64,000 nt of DNA from Sphingobium sp. YR768 (GCF_900111125.1 NZ_FOGE01000004.1:124001-188000), one strand, 5' to 3'; numbered from the stretch's first letter, positions 33,078-42,615 are shown. The notes: generated by a model from the letters alone, not told the origin. Program-made: numbers and translations.

Positions 33078-35207
33078 ATGACTGTCCGCTTGCCCGTTCT
33101 CAAGGATATTGCTGCCTCCACTTCAGCGCTGACGGCTGACATCGCATCGACACTTGTTCAGGATGTCATCCGCGCCCTTGCGATCCCCGTCGATGCACAG
33201 ATTGTCGGCACCGAAGCCGATGATCTCCTTTATGGCGGTACCGGCAACGATTTGATCGATGGGCGCGGCGGCAATGATAATCTGCAAGGCGGTCTGGGAC
33301 AGGATGTGCTGCTGGGTGGCGCAGGCGACGATTATCTGGATGGCAATGAGCATGCCGACCGGATGGAAGGCGGCGCGGGCAACGACATATATCGCGTCGA
33401 CGACTATGGCGACGTGGTGGTCGAGGCGGCGGGGCAGGGCGATGATCTGGTTGTCGCCCGGATTTCCTATTCCCTCGCCAATATGCAGGTGGAAAATCTC
33501 ATCCTCGTTGGCAGCGCCGTTACGGGGCAGGGCAATGGTCTGAACAACCTGCTGTTGGGGAATGATAGCGACAATCTGCTTCAGGGCATGGACGGCAATG
33601 ACCGCATCGAAGGCGGCGCTGGCAATGACAGGCTGCATGGCGGGGCCGGTGACGATCATCTGATCGGTGGCGACGGGCATGACCGGTTCAATGGCCAGCA
33701 GGGCGCGGACCGGATGGAGGGCAATAACGGCAACGACACCTATTATGTCGATGATTATGGCGATCAGGTCATCGAACGGCCCGGGGAAGGCTATAACGAC
33801 CGTATTTTCGCCAGTATTTCCTATTCGCTCGAAGGCACGAATGTCGAAAATCTGATCCTGGAAGGACGCGCGCGATGGGGCATCGGCAACGATCAGGATA
33901 ACCGTCTGACTGGCAATGATGGGGACAATTACCTGACCGGGGAGGGAGGCGACGATCATATTTTCGGAGGAGCAGGCGCGGATAGGATAGTCGGGGATGA
34001 CGGCAACGACGTCATTCATGGTGAGGCTGGCGACGATGAACTTGAAGGTGGCGATGGCGACGATATTCTCGATGGCGGCGCGGGCTATGACTTGTTCTGG
34101 GGCGGGAAGGGCGACGACGTCTATTATCTGACCGAAGGCGTGCCGTTCGAAAGCGAATATGATCTGTGGGACAGGGTCTATGAAGCTCCCGACGAAGGCA
34201 TCGACACCATCTATGCCTATGCCAAATCCAGCTGGGTCGATTATCATCTGTTCGACAATGTCGAAAATCTGATCCTCTATGGCCCGGCCGAAGGTGCGGG
34301 CTGGCTTTATGGCAACGGCCTGTCCAACCGCATCATCCATAATGATGGTGATGGCGTCATCTTCGGCGGCGATGGCGACGACCATATCGAGGCCGGGGGC
34401 GGTGACGACTATGTCACGGGTAATGATGGCAATGACGTTATTCTGGGGGAATCGGGTAACGACACGCTTTTTGGCTATGGCGGCGATGATGTGCTGGAAG
34501 GTGGTGATGGCGACGACATTCTCGATGGCGGCGAGGGACATGACCAACTGTTCGGCGGGAACGGCAATGACCAGCTCGGCAGTCTGGACGGCGCTATCGA
34601 AACGATGGATGGCGGGCCTGGCGATGATATTTACGAGATCGATTCAAGGAGCGACGTGATTGTCGAAGACGCATCAGCGGCGTCTTTCGACACTGTCCGC
34701 GCTTATGTCAGCTACACGCTGGCCAATGATGTGTCTGTCGAACGGATGGAATTGCACAGCAAGGGTAATCATAATCTGACGGGCAACGGCTATGCGCAGG
34801 CCATCATCGGCAATCACCGCAACAACAGCCTCAACGGCATGGGCGGGAATGACATACTGATCGGCGGAGCCGGGGTCGACCGGCTGACCGGAGGCGATGG
34901 CGCCGATATATTCCAGTTCGGCAGTCCGCTGACCGACAGCGGCGATATCATCACCGACTATGTTGCGGCCGACGACAGCATCATCCTTGAAAAGGCGATT
35001 TTTACCAAGATACCCTTGGGTGCTCTGCCCGTCGGGGCTTTTCGGATGGGATCGATGGCGTTGGATGCCGGCGACCGCATTTTGTACGATAGCGCAACCG
35101 GCGCGCTCTATTATGATGCCGATGGCAATGGTGTGAAGGAGGCATCGCAATTCGCCACCCTCACACCGGGGCTGGCTCTCACGGCGGCGGAATTCGTCGT
35201 AATCTGA
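33078..35207 (+). CDS. RTX calcium-binding repeat protein without protease domain
   Basis: A 709-residue protein whose first 50 residues (MTVRLPVLKDIAASTSALTA) are unique and which is otherwise beta-roll repeats (GGTGNDLIDGRGGNDNL and many more) interleaved with about 60-residue spacer units (the YRVDDYGDVVVEAAGQGDD and YYVDDYGDQVIERPGEGYND types). The last 100 residues parallel those of the M10 protease and end AAEFVVI, so both probably use the same exporter. No enzymatic motif was seen. Start 33078 has GGAGG eight bases upstream. It may be a surface or matrix protein, or an adhesin-like partner of the protease. Confidence 0.9.
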   Translation: MTVRLPVLKDIAASTSALTADIASTLVQDVIRALAIPVDAQIVGTEADDLLYGGTGNDLIDGRGGNDNLQGGLGQDVLLGGAGDDYLDGNEHADRMEGGAGNDIYRVDDYGDVVVEAAGQGDDLVVARISYSLANMQVENLILVGSAVTGQGNGLNNLLLGNDSDNLLQGMDGNDRIEGGAGNDRLHGGAGDDHLIGGDGHDRFNGQQGADRMEGNNGNDTYYVDDYGDQVIERPGEGYNDRIFASISYSLEGTNVENLILEGRARWGIGNDQDNRLTGNDGDNYLTGEGGDDHIFGGAGADRIVGDDGNDVIHGEAGDDELEGGDGDDILDGGAGYDLFWGGKGDDVYYLTEGVPFESEYDLWDRVYEAPDEGIDTIYAYAKSSWVDYHLFDNVENLILYGPAEGAGWLYGNGLSNRIIHNDGDGVIFGGDGDDHIEAGGGDDYVTGNDGNDVILGESGNDTLFGYGGDDVLEGGDGDDILDGGEGHDQLFGGNGNDQLGSLDGAIETMDGGPGDDIYEIDSRSDVIVEDASAASFDTVRAYVSYTLANDVSVERMELHSKGNHNLTGNGYAQAIIGNHRNNSLNGMGGNDILIGGAGVDRLTGGDGADIFQFGSPLTDSGDIITDYVAADDSIILEKAIFTKIPLGALPVGAFRMGSMALDAGDRILYDSATGALYYDADGNGVKEASQFATLTPGLALTAAEFVVI

Positions 35208-35238
35208 TTGCGTTACCGGCGATAACAGGCAGACGAAA

Positions 35239-35266
35239 GAGCGCGATGACTGAAATCACCGCGCTC
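35239..35266. terminator. Bidirectional terminator between convergent RTX and secretion genes
   Basis: GAGCGCG and CGCGCTC arms enclose 14 bases in the 64-base gap between the RTX stop and the adaptor gene stop. CTTGTTC follows on the plus strand and TTTCGTC on the minus strand. Confidence 0.5.
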
Positions 35267-35271
35267 CTTGT

Positions 35272-36573
35272 TCACTCGCGGAACGCCGTTTCCTTCAGGC
35301 GGGTCAGCGGGGTCAGCAGGTAGCTCAGGATGGACCGCTTGTCGCCCAGCAGGTTGACGTCCGCGCCCATGCCGGGGCCGATGCGCAGGCGACGGCCGCT
35401 GGCGTCTGTGATGGCGTCGCTGCTGGTGCGGATGCGGACCAGATAATGGCTGTCGCCGGTCCGTTCATTGACCACCGCGTCCGGCGAGATCGCGACGACT
35501 TCGCCCGGCATCGATCCATAGACCGCGCTGTCATAGGCGCTGATATTGACCTTCGCCCTCTGCCCCAGCTTCACCGACGCAATATCCTTGGCCATCACGG
35601 CCGCTTCGATCAGCAGGCTGTCGCGGCCCGGCACCATTTCCAGCAGCGGATCGCCCGGCCGCACACTGCCGCCGATAGTGGTCACGAACACCCGGTTGAC
35701 CCGGCCGTCGAGCGGTGCGCGAACGATGGTGCGGCTGAACTTGTCCTCATAGGCGGGCAGGGCCGCCTGCCGCGTGGCGATTTCGCCCCGCGCGATCGCC
35801 AGTTCGTCGGCCGCGCGGGCAATCCAGTCGCGCTTCTGCTGCATCGCGGTCGATTGCGCTTCGGCCAGGCTGGACTGCGCGCGTGCCACGGAGGCCGCCG
35901 CGCCCGCCGCCTCGCTGGTCGATACGCTGACGGCATTTTGCGCCTGCAACAGCGCCCGACGCGGCTCGATCCCTTCCTGCACCAGCGGCCGGATGAGGTT
36001 GAGGTCCGCCTTCGCCGTCTCGCGCGAGGCATCGCGCGAATCCTGCGTCGCGCGGTTCTCCGCGATCATCCGCTGCGCCTGCGCGATGCGCGCGGAGCCG
36101 ATGCCGTTCAGGCTGTTCAGTTCGGCCATGCGGGCATTGTAGAGGCTGCGCTCGACTTCGATCTGGCTTGCCATCACCGGATCGCGCGCTTCGGGGAAGC
36201 GCGGTGCCCGGCCGGTAATCTCCGCCTCCAGCCGCGCGATCTTCAGCGACAGCGCGTCGCTTGTCGTCCGGCTGCTCGCCAGTTCCGCGCCGCTCTGCGT
36301 GGGGTTCAGGCGCACCAGCGGCGTGCCCTGCTTCACATCCTGTCCGGTGCGAACCAGAATAGCCTCGACCACGCCGCCTTCCAGATTGGAAATGACCTGC
36401 AATTGCGAGCTGGGAATGACCTTGCCGATCGCGCGGACGGTGCGGTCGATGTTGGTCAACGCGGCCCAAAGCACGAAGATGACCATGAAGGCCAATATGC
36501 CCCACAGGAAGATATTGGCCGGGACGGTCGGCTTGATATGGCCGTCCGCCGTGGTTTCGACGCCGCGGGTCAT
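35272..36573 (-). CDS. Type I secretion periplasmic adaptor subunit (HlyD family)
   Basis: A 433-residue membrane-fusion protein linking the ABC exporter to the TolC-like channel. It has one N-terminal helix (IFLWGILAFMVIFVLWAAL), a lipoyl half (ISNLEGGVVEAILVRTGQDV), a long coiled-coil hairpin of about 180 residues, the returning VRAPLDGRVNRVFVTTIGG and a beta-barrel end. Last gene of the three-gene operon, overlapping the ABC gene by four bases. The substrates are very probably the two neighbouring RTX proteins. Confidence 0.94.
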   Translation of the reverse strand: MTRGVETTADGHIKPTVPANIFLWGILAFMVIFVLWAALTNIDRTVRAIGKVIPSSQLQVISNLEGGVVEAILVRTGQDVKQGTPLVRLNPTQSGAELASSRTTSDALSLKIARLEAEITGRAPRFPEARDPVMASQIEVERSLYNARMAELNSLNGIGSARIAQAQRMIAENRATQDSRDASRETAKADLNLIRPLVQEGIEPRRALLQAQNAVSVSTSEAAGAAASVARAQSSLAEAQSTAMQQKRDWIARAADELAIARGEIATRQAALPAYEDKFSRTIVRAPLDGRVNRVFVTTIGGSVRPGDPLLEMVPGRDSLLIEAAVMAKDIASVKLGQRAKVNISAYDSAVYGSMPGEVVAISPDAVVNERTGDSHYLVRIRTSSDAITDASGRRLRIGPGMGADVNLLGDKRSILSYLLTPLTRLKETAFRE

Positions 36574-38297
36574 GCCGCTTTCCCTCCCGAAAGGCGCTGA
36601 AGTATCGCGTCGCGCGGGCCGTCGGCGACGATCTTGCCCTGGTCCAGCACGATCACGCGATCGACCAGCCGCAACAGCGACGTGCGGTGCGTGATCAACA
36701 GCACCGTGCGGCCACCGACTTCCGGCTGCAACCGGCGGATCAACTCCGCCTCCGTCTGCGCGTCCATGGCGCTGCTGGGTTCGTCGAACAACAGGATCGG
36801 CGGATTGCCCACCAGCGCCCGAGCAATGGCGATCGACTGGCGCTGCCCGCCCGACAGGCCTTCGCCCCGATCGGTCAAGCGCAGGTCATAACCATTGACG
36901 ATCTGTCCCATGAAGCGATGGGTGCCGCTGATTTCAGCGGCGCGCAGCATCTCGTCATGGTCGCCCGCCTCGCGATCAAGGCAGATATTGTCGCGCACCG
37001 ATCCGGCCATCAGCACATTGTCCTGCATGGCCACGCCGATGAAGCTGCGCACCTGCCGTGTATTATATTGCCGCACATCGGCACCGTCGATCAGGACGAC
37101 GCCTTCCTGCGGTTCGTACAGGCCCAATACCAGCCGGGCGATGGTCGACTTGCCCGATCCCACCCGGCCCAGAAAGCCGACCCGCTCCCCGGCAGCGATC
37201 GTCAGGTTGATGCCGTTCAGCGCATTTTCCGGCGCGCCGGGATAGCGGAACATGACATTGCGCAACTCGATCTTGCCGTCGATCTTGGTGGGCATCAGGC
37301 CTTCGCCAGCCGGCCCTTCGTCGGGCGTCTCCATCAGCGCGTTGATCTGGCGATAGGCGATGCGCGTGGCCGACAGGCGTGACAGCAAGGTCGCGATCTG
37401 CGCCAGCGGAGCGATCGCCCGGCCGCACAGGATGGAGCAGGCCAGCAGCGCGCCGGTGGTGATCACATGATCACGCAGCAGGCCGACGCCCAGGATGATG
37501 ATCCCGCAATAGGCTATGGTGTTGGCGCTGTTGGCGACGGTGATGGCGACCGATGCGGTCAGCCGCTGGCCCAGCGAACTGTGCGAATGTTTGATCAGCG
37601 CCTTGCGCCAGCGTTCGCGCTGCATCGGGCCGGCGCCGATCGCCTTGACCGTCTCCAGGCTGCCGATCGTTTCGATCAGCACCGATTGCTTGACCAGACC
37701 GTCGCCCAGGCTCTTCGCCGACAGCCGGTCGAGCGCCGGATTGGTGAAGACGCCAGCCAGGATCACCACCGGGATCATCAGCAGCGGCGGCAACACCAAT
37801 ATACCGCCCAGCGCCGCGATCACCGACAGGGTGATGAGGATGAAGGGCACGTCGATGATGGCGGACAGGGTGGCGGAGGCGAAGAAGTCGCGCAGCGTCT
37901 CCAGTTCGCGCATCAGGCCGGTCAGCGTGCCGGTCGATCCCTTGCGCTTGTCCAGCCGCAGCGCCAGCAGCTTGGCAAACAGCGTATCACCCACGTCATG
38001 GTCGATATTGGCGCCCGCCACGTCGACGAAATAGACGCGCAGCAGCCGCAACACGAAATCGAACAGCAGCACGATCACCAGCCCGATCGTCAGCCCCACC
38101 AGCGAGGAGGAGGCATCGTTCGGGATCACCCGGTCATAGACGGTCATGGTGAACAGGGAGGAGACGAGCGCGAACAGGTTGATCATCAGCGCCGCGATGG
38201 CGACCTTCACATAGGTTGCGCGGTTGCGCAGCATCGGCTCGATCAGCCAGGGCGCAAAGCGTTCCCTGGCCGCCGCGATCAAGGGCTGGTCGTTCAT
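36570..38297 (-). CDS. Type I secretion ABC transporter/permease
   Basis: A 575-residue half-transporter with an N-terminal six-helix exporter domain and a C-terminal ATPase: Walker A GRVGSGKST, Q-loop AMQDNVLM, signature LSGGQRQSI, Walker B ILLFDEPSSAMD and H-loop LLITHRTSLL. There is no C39 peptidase or C39-like domain at the N-terminus, in keeping with the PrtD-like exporters of serralysins, although the membrane region also resembles LapB-type exporters. Overlaps both neighbours by four bases. Confidence 0.94.
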   Translation of the reverse strand: MNDQPLIAAARERFAPWLIEPMLRNRATYVKVAIAALMINLFALVSSLFTMTVYDRVIPNDASSSLVGLTIGLVIVLLFDFVLRLLRVYFVDVAGANIDHDVGDTLFAKLLALRLDKRKGSTGTLTGLMRELETLRDFFASATLSAIIDVPFILITLSVIAALGGILVLPPLLMIPVVILAGVFTNPALDRLSAKSLGDGLVKQSVLIETIGSLETVKAIGAGPMQRERWRKALIKHSHSSLGQRLTASVAITVANSANTIAYCGIIILGVGLLRDHVITTGALLACSILCGRAIAPLAQIATLLSRLSATRIAYRQINALMETPDEGPAGEGLMPTKIDGKIELRNVMFRYPGAPENALNGINLTIAAGERVGFLGRVGSGKSTIARLVLGLYEPQEGVVLIDGADVRQYNTRQVRSFIGVAMQDNVLMAGSVRDNICLDREAGDHDEMLRAAEISGTHRFMGQIVNGYDLRLTDRGEGLSGGQRQSIAIARALVGNPPILLFDEPSSAMDAQTEAELIRRLQPEVGGRTVLLITHRTSLLRLVDRVIVLDQGKIVADGPRDAILQRLSGGKAA

Positions 38298-39691
38298 GGC
38301 CGGGCGGTCCTGTCCGAAAGGTCGATGGAAAGATGGGGCAGCAACTGGCCGGTCTTGGCCAGCAGGATGAAGCGCGCTGCGTCGCTGTCCGACAGGGACT
38401 GCACATAATTGGCCGCGCTGTAGAAATAATTATCCTCGGCGCTTTGCAGGTCCAGCAGGTCGCCCTGTGACGATGCGAAGCGGGCGGCGATCACGTCGCG
38501 CGTGTCGCGGCTGGCGCGATAGGCATTTTCGGCCGCCACCAACTGGGCATCCAGTGCCTTGAGGTCGGACAAGGCCGTCTGGGCGTCACGCAGCGCATCC
38601 TGCCTGACGCGGGTGGCATAGGCTTCGGCGGCGTCGGCGCGCGCGGTCGCCTGATCGGCCTTCGCGTTGAACCCCGCGCCTAGCTGCGCGCGCACGATGA
38701 TGCGGCCGCGAATGTCATAATCGCCCGAATTTTCGAACACGCCATAACGGCCCGCATCGACCCCAGCGGCGATGGTGGGCAGGCGCTCGGCGCGGGCAGC
38801 GCGGGAATCCTGCCGTGCGGCGCGGGCTTCCGCCTCCGCCTTGCGCACCGTGGGCGATTGCAGCAGCAGCGCTTCCAGTCCGGCGGCCTCGGTGGGCAGG
38901 TCGCGGGGCAACGGCGCCCGGGCCAGTTGCGCGGGCGCATCATGCCCGGTCAGCGCACGATATTGCGCTTCCGCGGTATTGAGATCGCGCCGGAAGCGCG
39001 CCAGCCGCAACTGGGTGGTGGCGATCGAACTGTCCACGCGGGGCAGGTCGCCGCGCGCTGAATAGCCCTGCTGGATGCGGCGCTGGAGTTGCGCGCGCAC
39101 CTGTTCCTGCCGCTTGCCATAGTCGATCGCGGCCTGCTCCATCAGGCGCTGGGCGAAGATGGCGTACCAGGCGGCGATGGTGCGCAGCGCCACATCCTCC
39201 CCCTGGCTACGGGTCGTCAGGCGCGCGGCTTCCACCCGCGCGTTGCTGGCGCTGATTCGGCTCGATGCCGATCCGAAATCGAGCAGGCGCTGGCGCACCG
39301 AAGCGCTGGCGTCGGTGCGGCCCTCGGGCCGCGACCGTTCGATGATATTGCCGATATCGTTGGAAAAATTGCGCGCCAGCGATCGATTCGCATCCACCGT
39401 CAGGTCGATCGACGGGAACAGCGCCGACTTGGCCTGCACCCGCGCAGCCTCCGCCTCGCGTTCGCCAGCCTGTGCTTCGTCGATGACGGCATTGGTCTCG
39501 ACGGCGGCCTGGACTTCGCCATGGAACAGGGCCGGATCGCTGGCCGCTTCCGCGCTTCGCAGCAAAGGATCATCAGTCGTTGGCGCGGAAAAGGGCGTCA
39601 TATTGGGCGGCGCCAGCACCGAAGAGGGCTGCGCGCATGCAGGCGCGACGACACCGGCGAGCAGCGCCGCCCACGCAACGCCCCGCTTCAT
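38294..39691 (-). CDS. TolC family outer-membrane channel of the type I secretion system
   Basis: A 465-residue protein with a signal peptide (AALLAGVVAPACAQ) and the TolC fold of two repeated halves with long helices. Recognisable stretches are SLARNFSNDIGNIIERSRPE and VRQRLLDFGSASSRISASN in the first half and RGRIIVRAQLGAGFNAKADQ in the second. First gene of the operon with the ABC and adaptor genes. Start 39691 gives the signal peptide directly; the frame is open 19 codons further. Confidence 0.92.
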   Translation of the reverse strand: MKRGVAWAALLAGVVAPACAQPSSVLAPPNMTPFSAPTTDDPLLRSAEAASDPALFHGEVQAAVETNAVIDEAQAGEREAEAARVQAKSALFPSIDLTVDANRSLARNFSNDIGNIIERSRPEGRTDASASVRQRLLDFGSASSRISASNARVEAARLTTRSQGEDVALRTIAAWYAIFAQRLMEQAAIDYGKRQEQVRAQLQRRIQQGYSARGDLPRVDSSIATTQLRLARFRRDLNTAEAQYRALTGHDAPAQLARAPLPRDLPTEAAGLEALLLQSPTVRKAEAEARAARQDSRAARAERLPTIAAGVDAGRYGVFENSGDYDIRGRIIVRAQLGAGFNAKADQATARADAAEAYATRVRQDALRDAQTALSDLKALDAQLVAAENAYRASRDTRDVIAARFASSQGDLLDLQSAEDNYFYSAANYVQSLSDSDAARFILLAKTGQLLPHLSIDLSDRTARP

Positions 39692-39974
39692 GGCGCGAAC
39701 GCGCCAGCCGGCTTCCTTGCCTCTATCCCCCAGCACAGCGTACCCCAACGCCTATATCCCCCAAGCATCATCCGCAGAGCCATTGCAAAGGCCTGCGGAG
39801 ACGATGTGCGGGCGATATGCCCGAATAACCATAAGCAGGCAACTTGGTTCGCGACGAGTTGTCACAAAGTCGCGATCGTGACGGCGATGGTCATCTTCTT
39901 GCCCATTACGTGGGCAGGAAAGACGTTCCGGACATGTTATATTTCAGCGTAAAGAAATGGCTTTCAGGGGCTGC

Positions 39975-40128
39975 GAGTCTGTTTGGGAATGCGCCTTTGG
40001 CGCATCCGCACCGGCCCTCACCCCCACCCGACCGCCCACATATGGTACCCTGTTGGGCGGTCGGGTGGGGGTGAGGGCCGGTGCGGCTACAAAAATGCGC
40101 TCTTTCGCGCATTTTTCAAACGGTCTCT
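39975..40128. repeat. GTTTG-ended element with a perfect 31-bp-arm palindrome
   Basis: Outer inverted ends are GAGTCTGTTTGGGAATGCGC and GCGCATTTTTCAAACGGTCTC. Inside, 40008-40038 and 40054-40084 are perfect 31-base inverted arms around a 15-base loop that contains CATATG and GGTACC. It lies between the secretion operon start (39691) and the siderophore receptor stop (40170). The other bases of this 478-base gap (39692-39974 and 40129-40169) show no gene; the secretion operon promoter must lie in the first part. The same element without the palindrome occurs, inverted, at 14000-14071. Confidence 0.85.
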
Positions 40129-40169
40129 GTGAAACGCCGGAGCCGATGCCCCGGCGTCTCCCGATATCT

Positions 40170-42518
40170 TTACCAGGCGAATCGCAGCGATCCGACCACG
40201 GTGCGCGGCGCGCCATAATAGCAGCTATTGTTGAACGGGCAGGCCGAAATATGCGTCTTGTCGAACAGGTTGCTGGCGTTGACCGCCAGGCTCCACCGAT
40301 CCAGCCCGACCTTGGCCAGATCATAGCCGATCAGCGCATCCACCAGAATGAAGCCGTCGGTATGGAATCGCCGGAAGGTGGTGACATTGTTGATGATCGC
40401 ATAGGTGGTGGTGCCGTCCGATCCGCCGACATAGCGCACCCCTGCACCCAGACTAAGGCCCGCCAGCGGACCGCTCGCCTTGGCCGCCTTGCCGAAATCA
40501 TAGGAGAGGAAGGTCGATGCCGCCCATTCCGGCGTGCCGAGCTGGCGCGTGCCGGTGGTCGTGGGCGTTCCGCTGTTGGTCGCGGTCGCCCCGACGGCCG
40601 GCGCGCCCTGGGTGATGATCGCGTCGGTATAGCTGGCCGCCGCAATGATATCGAAGCCCGGCGCGATCTCGCCGCGCCCTTCCAGTTCCACGCCGCGTAC
40701 CCGCACTTCGCCGATCTGGATCTGGGCGGTGGAGGGGATTGATCCAGTGCCGGCCTCCGGATGGCTGACCAGCACATTCTGTCGCCGCAGATCATAGGCG
40801 GACAGGGTGAAGATCGCATTGGTCCCGGTCGGCTGATATTTCAGCCCGGCCTCATATTGGCGGCCGGTTACGGGTGTTGCCGAGCGATTTTCGGTCGGTG
40901 ACACGAAGACGGTGCCCGATTGCGGTTCGAAGGATTCGGCATAGCTGACATAGGGCGACAGGCCGAAGGCGGATTCATACAGAGCGCCCAGCCGCATGGT
41001 GAAGGCCGACTGGTCGAAGCGCGTGACCGGCGCGGCGCGGGCGGCGGCGGTGGTCGGGTTGAGGTTCAGCGAACTTTGGTCGTACCAGTCCTGTCGGCCG
41101 CTGGCGATCAGTTGCAGCCGGCCGATCGACATCTGATCCTGAAAATAGACGCCGGTCTGGTCGCGCTTGCCATAGCTGTTGGTATAGGCGCGCGCCGCGC
41201 TGGCAAGGCCGGACAGGTCCTTCAGGTCGAAGGTCGGCAGACCCGTGCCATAGGTCGGCGCGAACAGGCTGAGATTGGGAATGCCCTGGGTCACGCGGCT
41301 GTTGAACTGCTGCACATTTTCGCCGGTAATGCGCTGATAATCGACCCCGACCAGGATATTATGCTGGATCGGGCCGGTCGCGAACTTGGCGTTCAGGCTG
41401 TTGTCTAGCGTCAGCGTATCGAAATCCTCGTCCGCGCCGCCGCCACCGCGGAAGATGCGGGAATAGTCGCTGTTGGTGGAGGTTCCCGTGCCGGTCGTCA
41501 GGAAACCGGACACATAAAGCTGGCGGTAGGACAGCTTGTTGTTCTGGAACCGGAAATTGGACCGGACCGTCAGATGCTCGTTAAAATCATGGCGGAAGAA
41601 GGCGGCGATCGACTTCGCTTTGTGATTATAGCGCTCATAGCCGGGATCGCCGGTGTTGATGTCGCGCGGCAACATGCCCAGCCCGCCGTTGGACAAAACC
41701 GTGCCATAGGCCGGCACGCCCGAATAGCCGCCGCCGCTCGGCGCATGCTGATAGGCGGCGACCAACGTGAAGCTGGTGTCGGGGGCCGGGGCAAAGGTCA
41801 GCATCGGGCTGACATGATAGCGTTCGGAAAAAGTGCCGTCGGTCAGGCCGTCCGACTTCTGCCATCCGCCCACGACGCGGGCGAGCAGTCGGCCTTCGCT
41901 GTCGAGCGGCTGATTGACGTCGCCGACGAAGCGCAGGCTGTCATAATTGCCGACCTGCGCCTCGAACCGCCCGAACCCGTTCGCTTCGGGCATCTTGCTG
42001 GTCAGGTTGACGAGGCCGCCCGGCGTGGAATTGCCATAGAGGACCGATGCCGGCCCCTTCACCACGTCGATATGGTCGATGCGGTTGAAGTCGATCTGCG
42101 GCGTGGAATAGGGGCCGGCGATCAGCCGCATTCCGTCCAGAAAGACGCCGGGCGAAAAGCCGCGCAGGATGAGTTGGTCATAGCGGGTGACCATCCCGCC
42201 GCGCTGGTTGGGGGAAACGCCCGCGACATAGCCCAGCGCCTGATTGATCGACAGCGCGTTGCGCCGGATCAGTTCGTCATTGTCGATGATGGTGATGCTC
42301 TGCGCCGTCGCCATCAGCGGGGTGTCGGTCTTGGTGCCCGATCCGGTCTGATTATCCTTCAGGCCGGTGACGATGATCGTGTCGCTATTGGCGTCGGCGG
42401 CATCTTCTGCCTGAGCCAGAGCGGGCAGAAGCGCGCATAGTGCGACACCAAAATAGACAGATGCACGCGTTGCGCGCCGACGATGCAGACGCGCGGACCT
42501 GGCCGAAAAGATAATCAT
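40170..42518 (-). CDS. TonB-dependent siderophore receptor
   Basis: A 782-residue outer-membrane receptor. The signal peptide ends ALAQA; the plug has ATAQSITIIDNDELIRRNA, SINQALGYVAGVSPNQRGG, LILRGFSPGVFLDGMRL and VLYGNSTPGGLVNLTSKMP, the pattern of ferric-siderophore receptors (FhuA/FpvA type). The barrel ends GSLRFAW, an aromatic terminus. No signalling domain is present at the N-terminus. Start 42518 follows AGGGGGAATTT. A Fur-like operator lies 14 bases upstream, shared with the divergent membrane-protein genes. The siderophore itself cannot be named. Confidence 0.95.
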   Translation of the reverse strand: MIIFSARSARLHRRRATRASVYFGVALCALLPALAQAEDAADANSDTIIVTGLKDNQTGSGTKTDTPLMATAQSITIIDNDELIRRNALSINQALGYVAGVSPNQRGGMVTRYDQLILRGFSPGVFLDGMRLIAGPYSTPQIDFNRIDHIDVVKGPASVLYGNSTPGGLVNLTSKMPEANGFGRFEAQVGNYDSLRFVGDVNQPLDSEGRLLARVVGGWQKSDGLTDGTFSERYHVSPMLTFAPAPDTSFTLVAAYQHAPSGGGYSGVPAYGTVLSNGGLGMLPRDINTGDPGYERYNHKAKSIAAFFRHDFNEHLTVRSNFRFQNNKLSYRQLYVSGFLTTGTGTSTNSDYSRIFRGGGGADEDFDTLTLDNSLNAKFATGPIQHNILVGVDYQRITGENVQQFNSRVTQGIPNLSLFAPTYGTGLPTFDLKDLSGLASAARAYTNSYGKRDQTGVYFQDQMSIGRLQLIASGRQDWYDQSSLNLNPTTAAARAAPVTRFDQSAFTMRLGALYESAFGLSPYVSYAESFEPQSGTVFVSPTENRSATPVTGRQYEAGLKYQPTGTNAIFTLSAYDLRRQNVLVSHPEAGTGSIPSTAQIQIGEVRVRGVELEGRGEIAPGFDIIAAASYTDAIITQGAPAVGATATNSGTPTTTGTRQLGTPEWAASTFLSYDFGKAAKASGPLAGLSLGAGVRYVGGSDGTTTYAIINNVTTFRRFHTDGFILVDALIGYDLAKVGLDRWSLAVNASNLFDKTHISACPFNNSCYYGAPRTVVGSLRFAW

Positions 42519-42531
42519 AAATTCCCCCTGT

Positions 42532-42558
42532 TGCGAATGATAATAATAACGATTCGCA
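42532..42558. promoter_or_regulatory. Fur-like iron operator
   Basis: The outer arms TGCGAAT and ATTCGCA frame an AT-rich core, GATAATAATAACG. The core strongly resembles half-sites of the Fur box (GATAAT type). It lies between the divergent siderophore receptor (start 42518) and the DUF3649/PepSY genes (start 42616), where one Fur dimer or two could control both. Confidence 0.65.
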
Positions 42559-42615
42559 ATTGCTACTAGACGGCGCATCCGTTAGAGGCAAGGCAATCGC
42601 CGTGCAGAGGAGCGC

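Noticed and set aside
33123-34547. Minus-strand frame of 474 codons opposite the second RTX gene
   Set aside because: Its Val/Ile/Ala-rich product is the antisense reading of the glycine-aspartate repeats.
30600-35000. Regularly spaced repeats suggesting a CRISPR array or satellite DNA
   Set aside because: They encode GGxGxDxUx nonapeptides in one frame of two RTX genes; spacing is in multiples of 27 bases and there are no conserved direct repeats with unique spacers.
40008-40084. The strong palindrome as a simple terminator of the siderophore receptor or the secretion operon
   Set aside because: No T-run follows on either strand, the arms are much longer than usual, and it lies upstream of one gene and 86 bases past the stop of the other, inside a repeat element.
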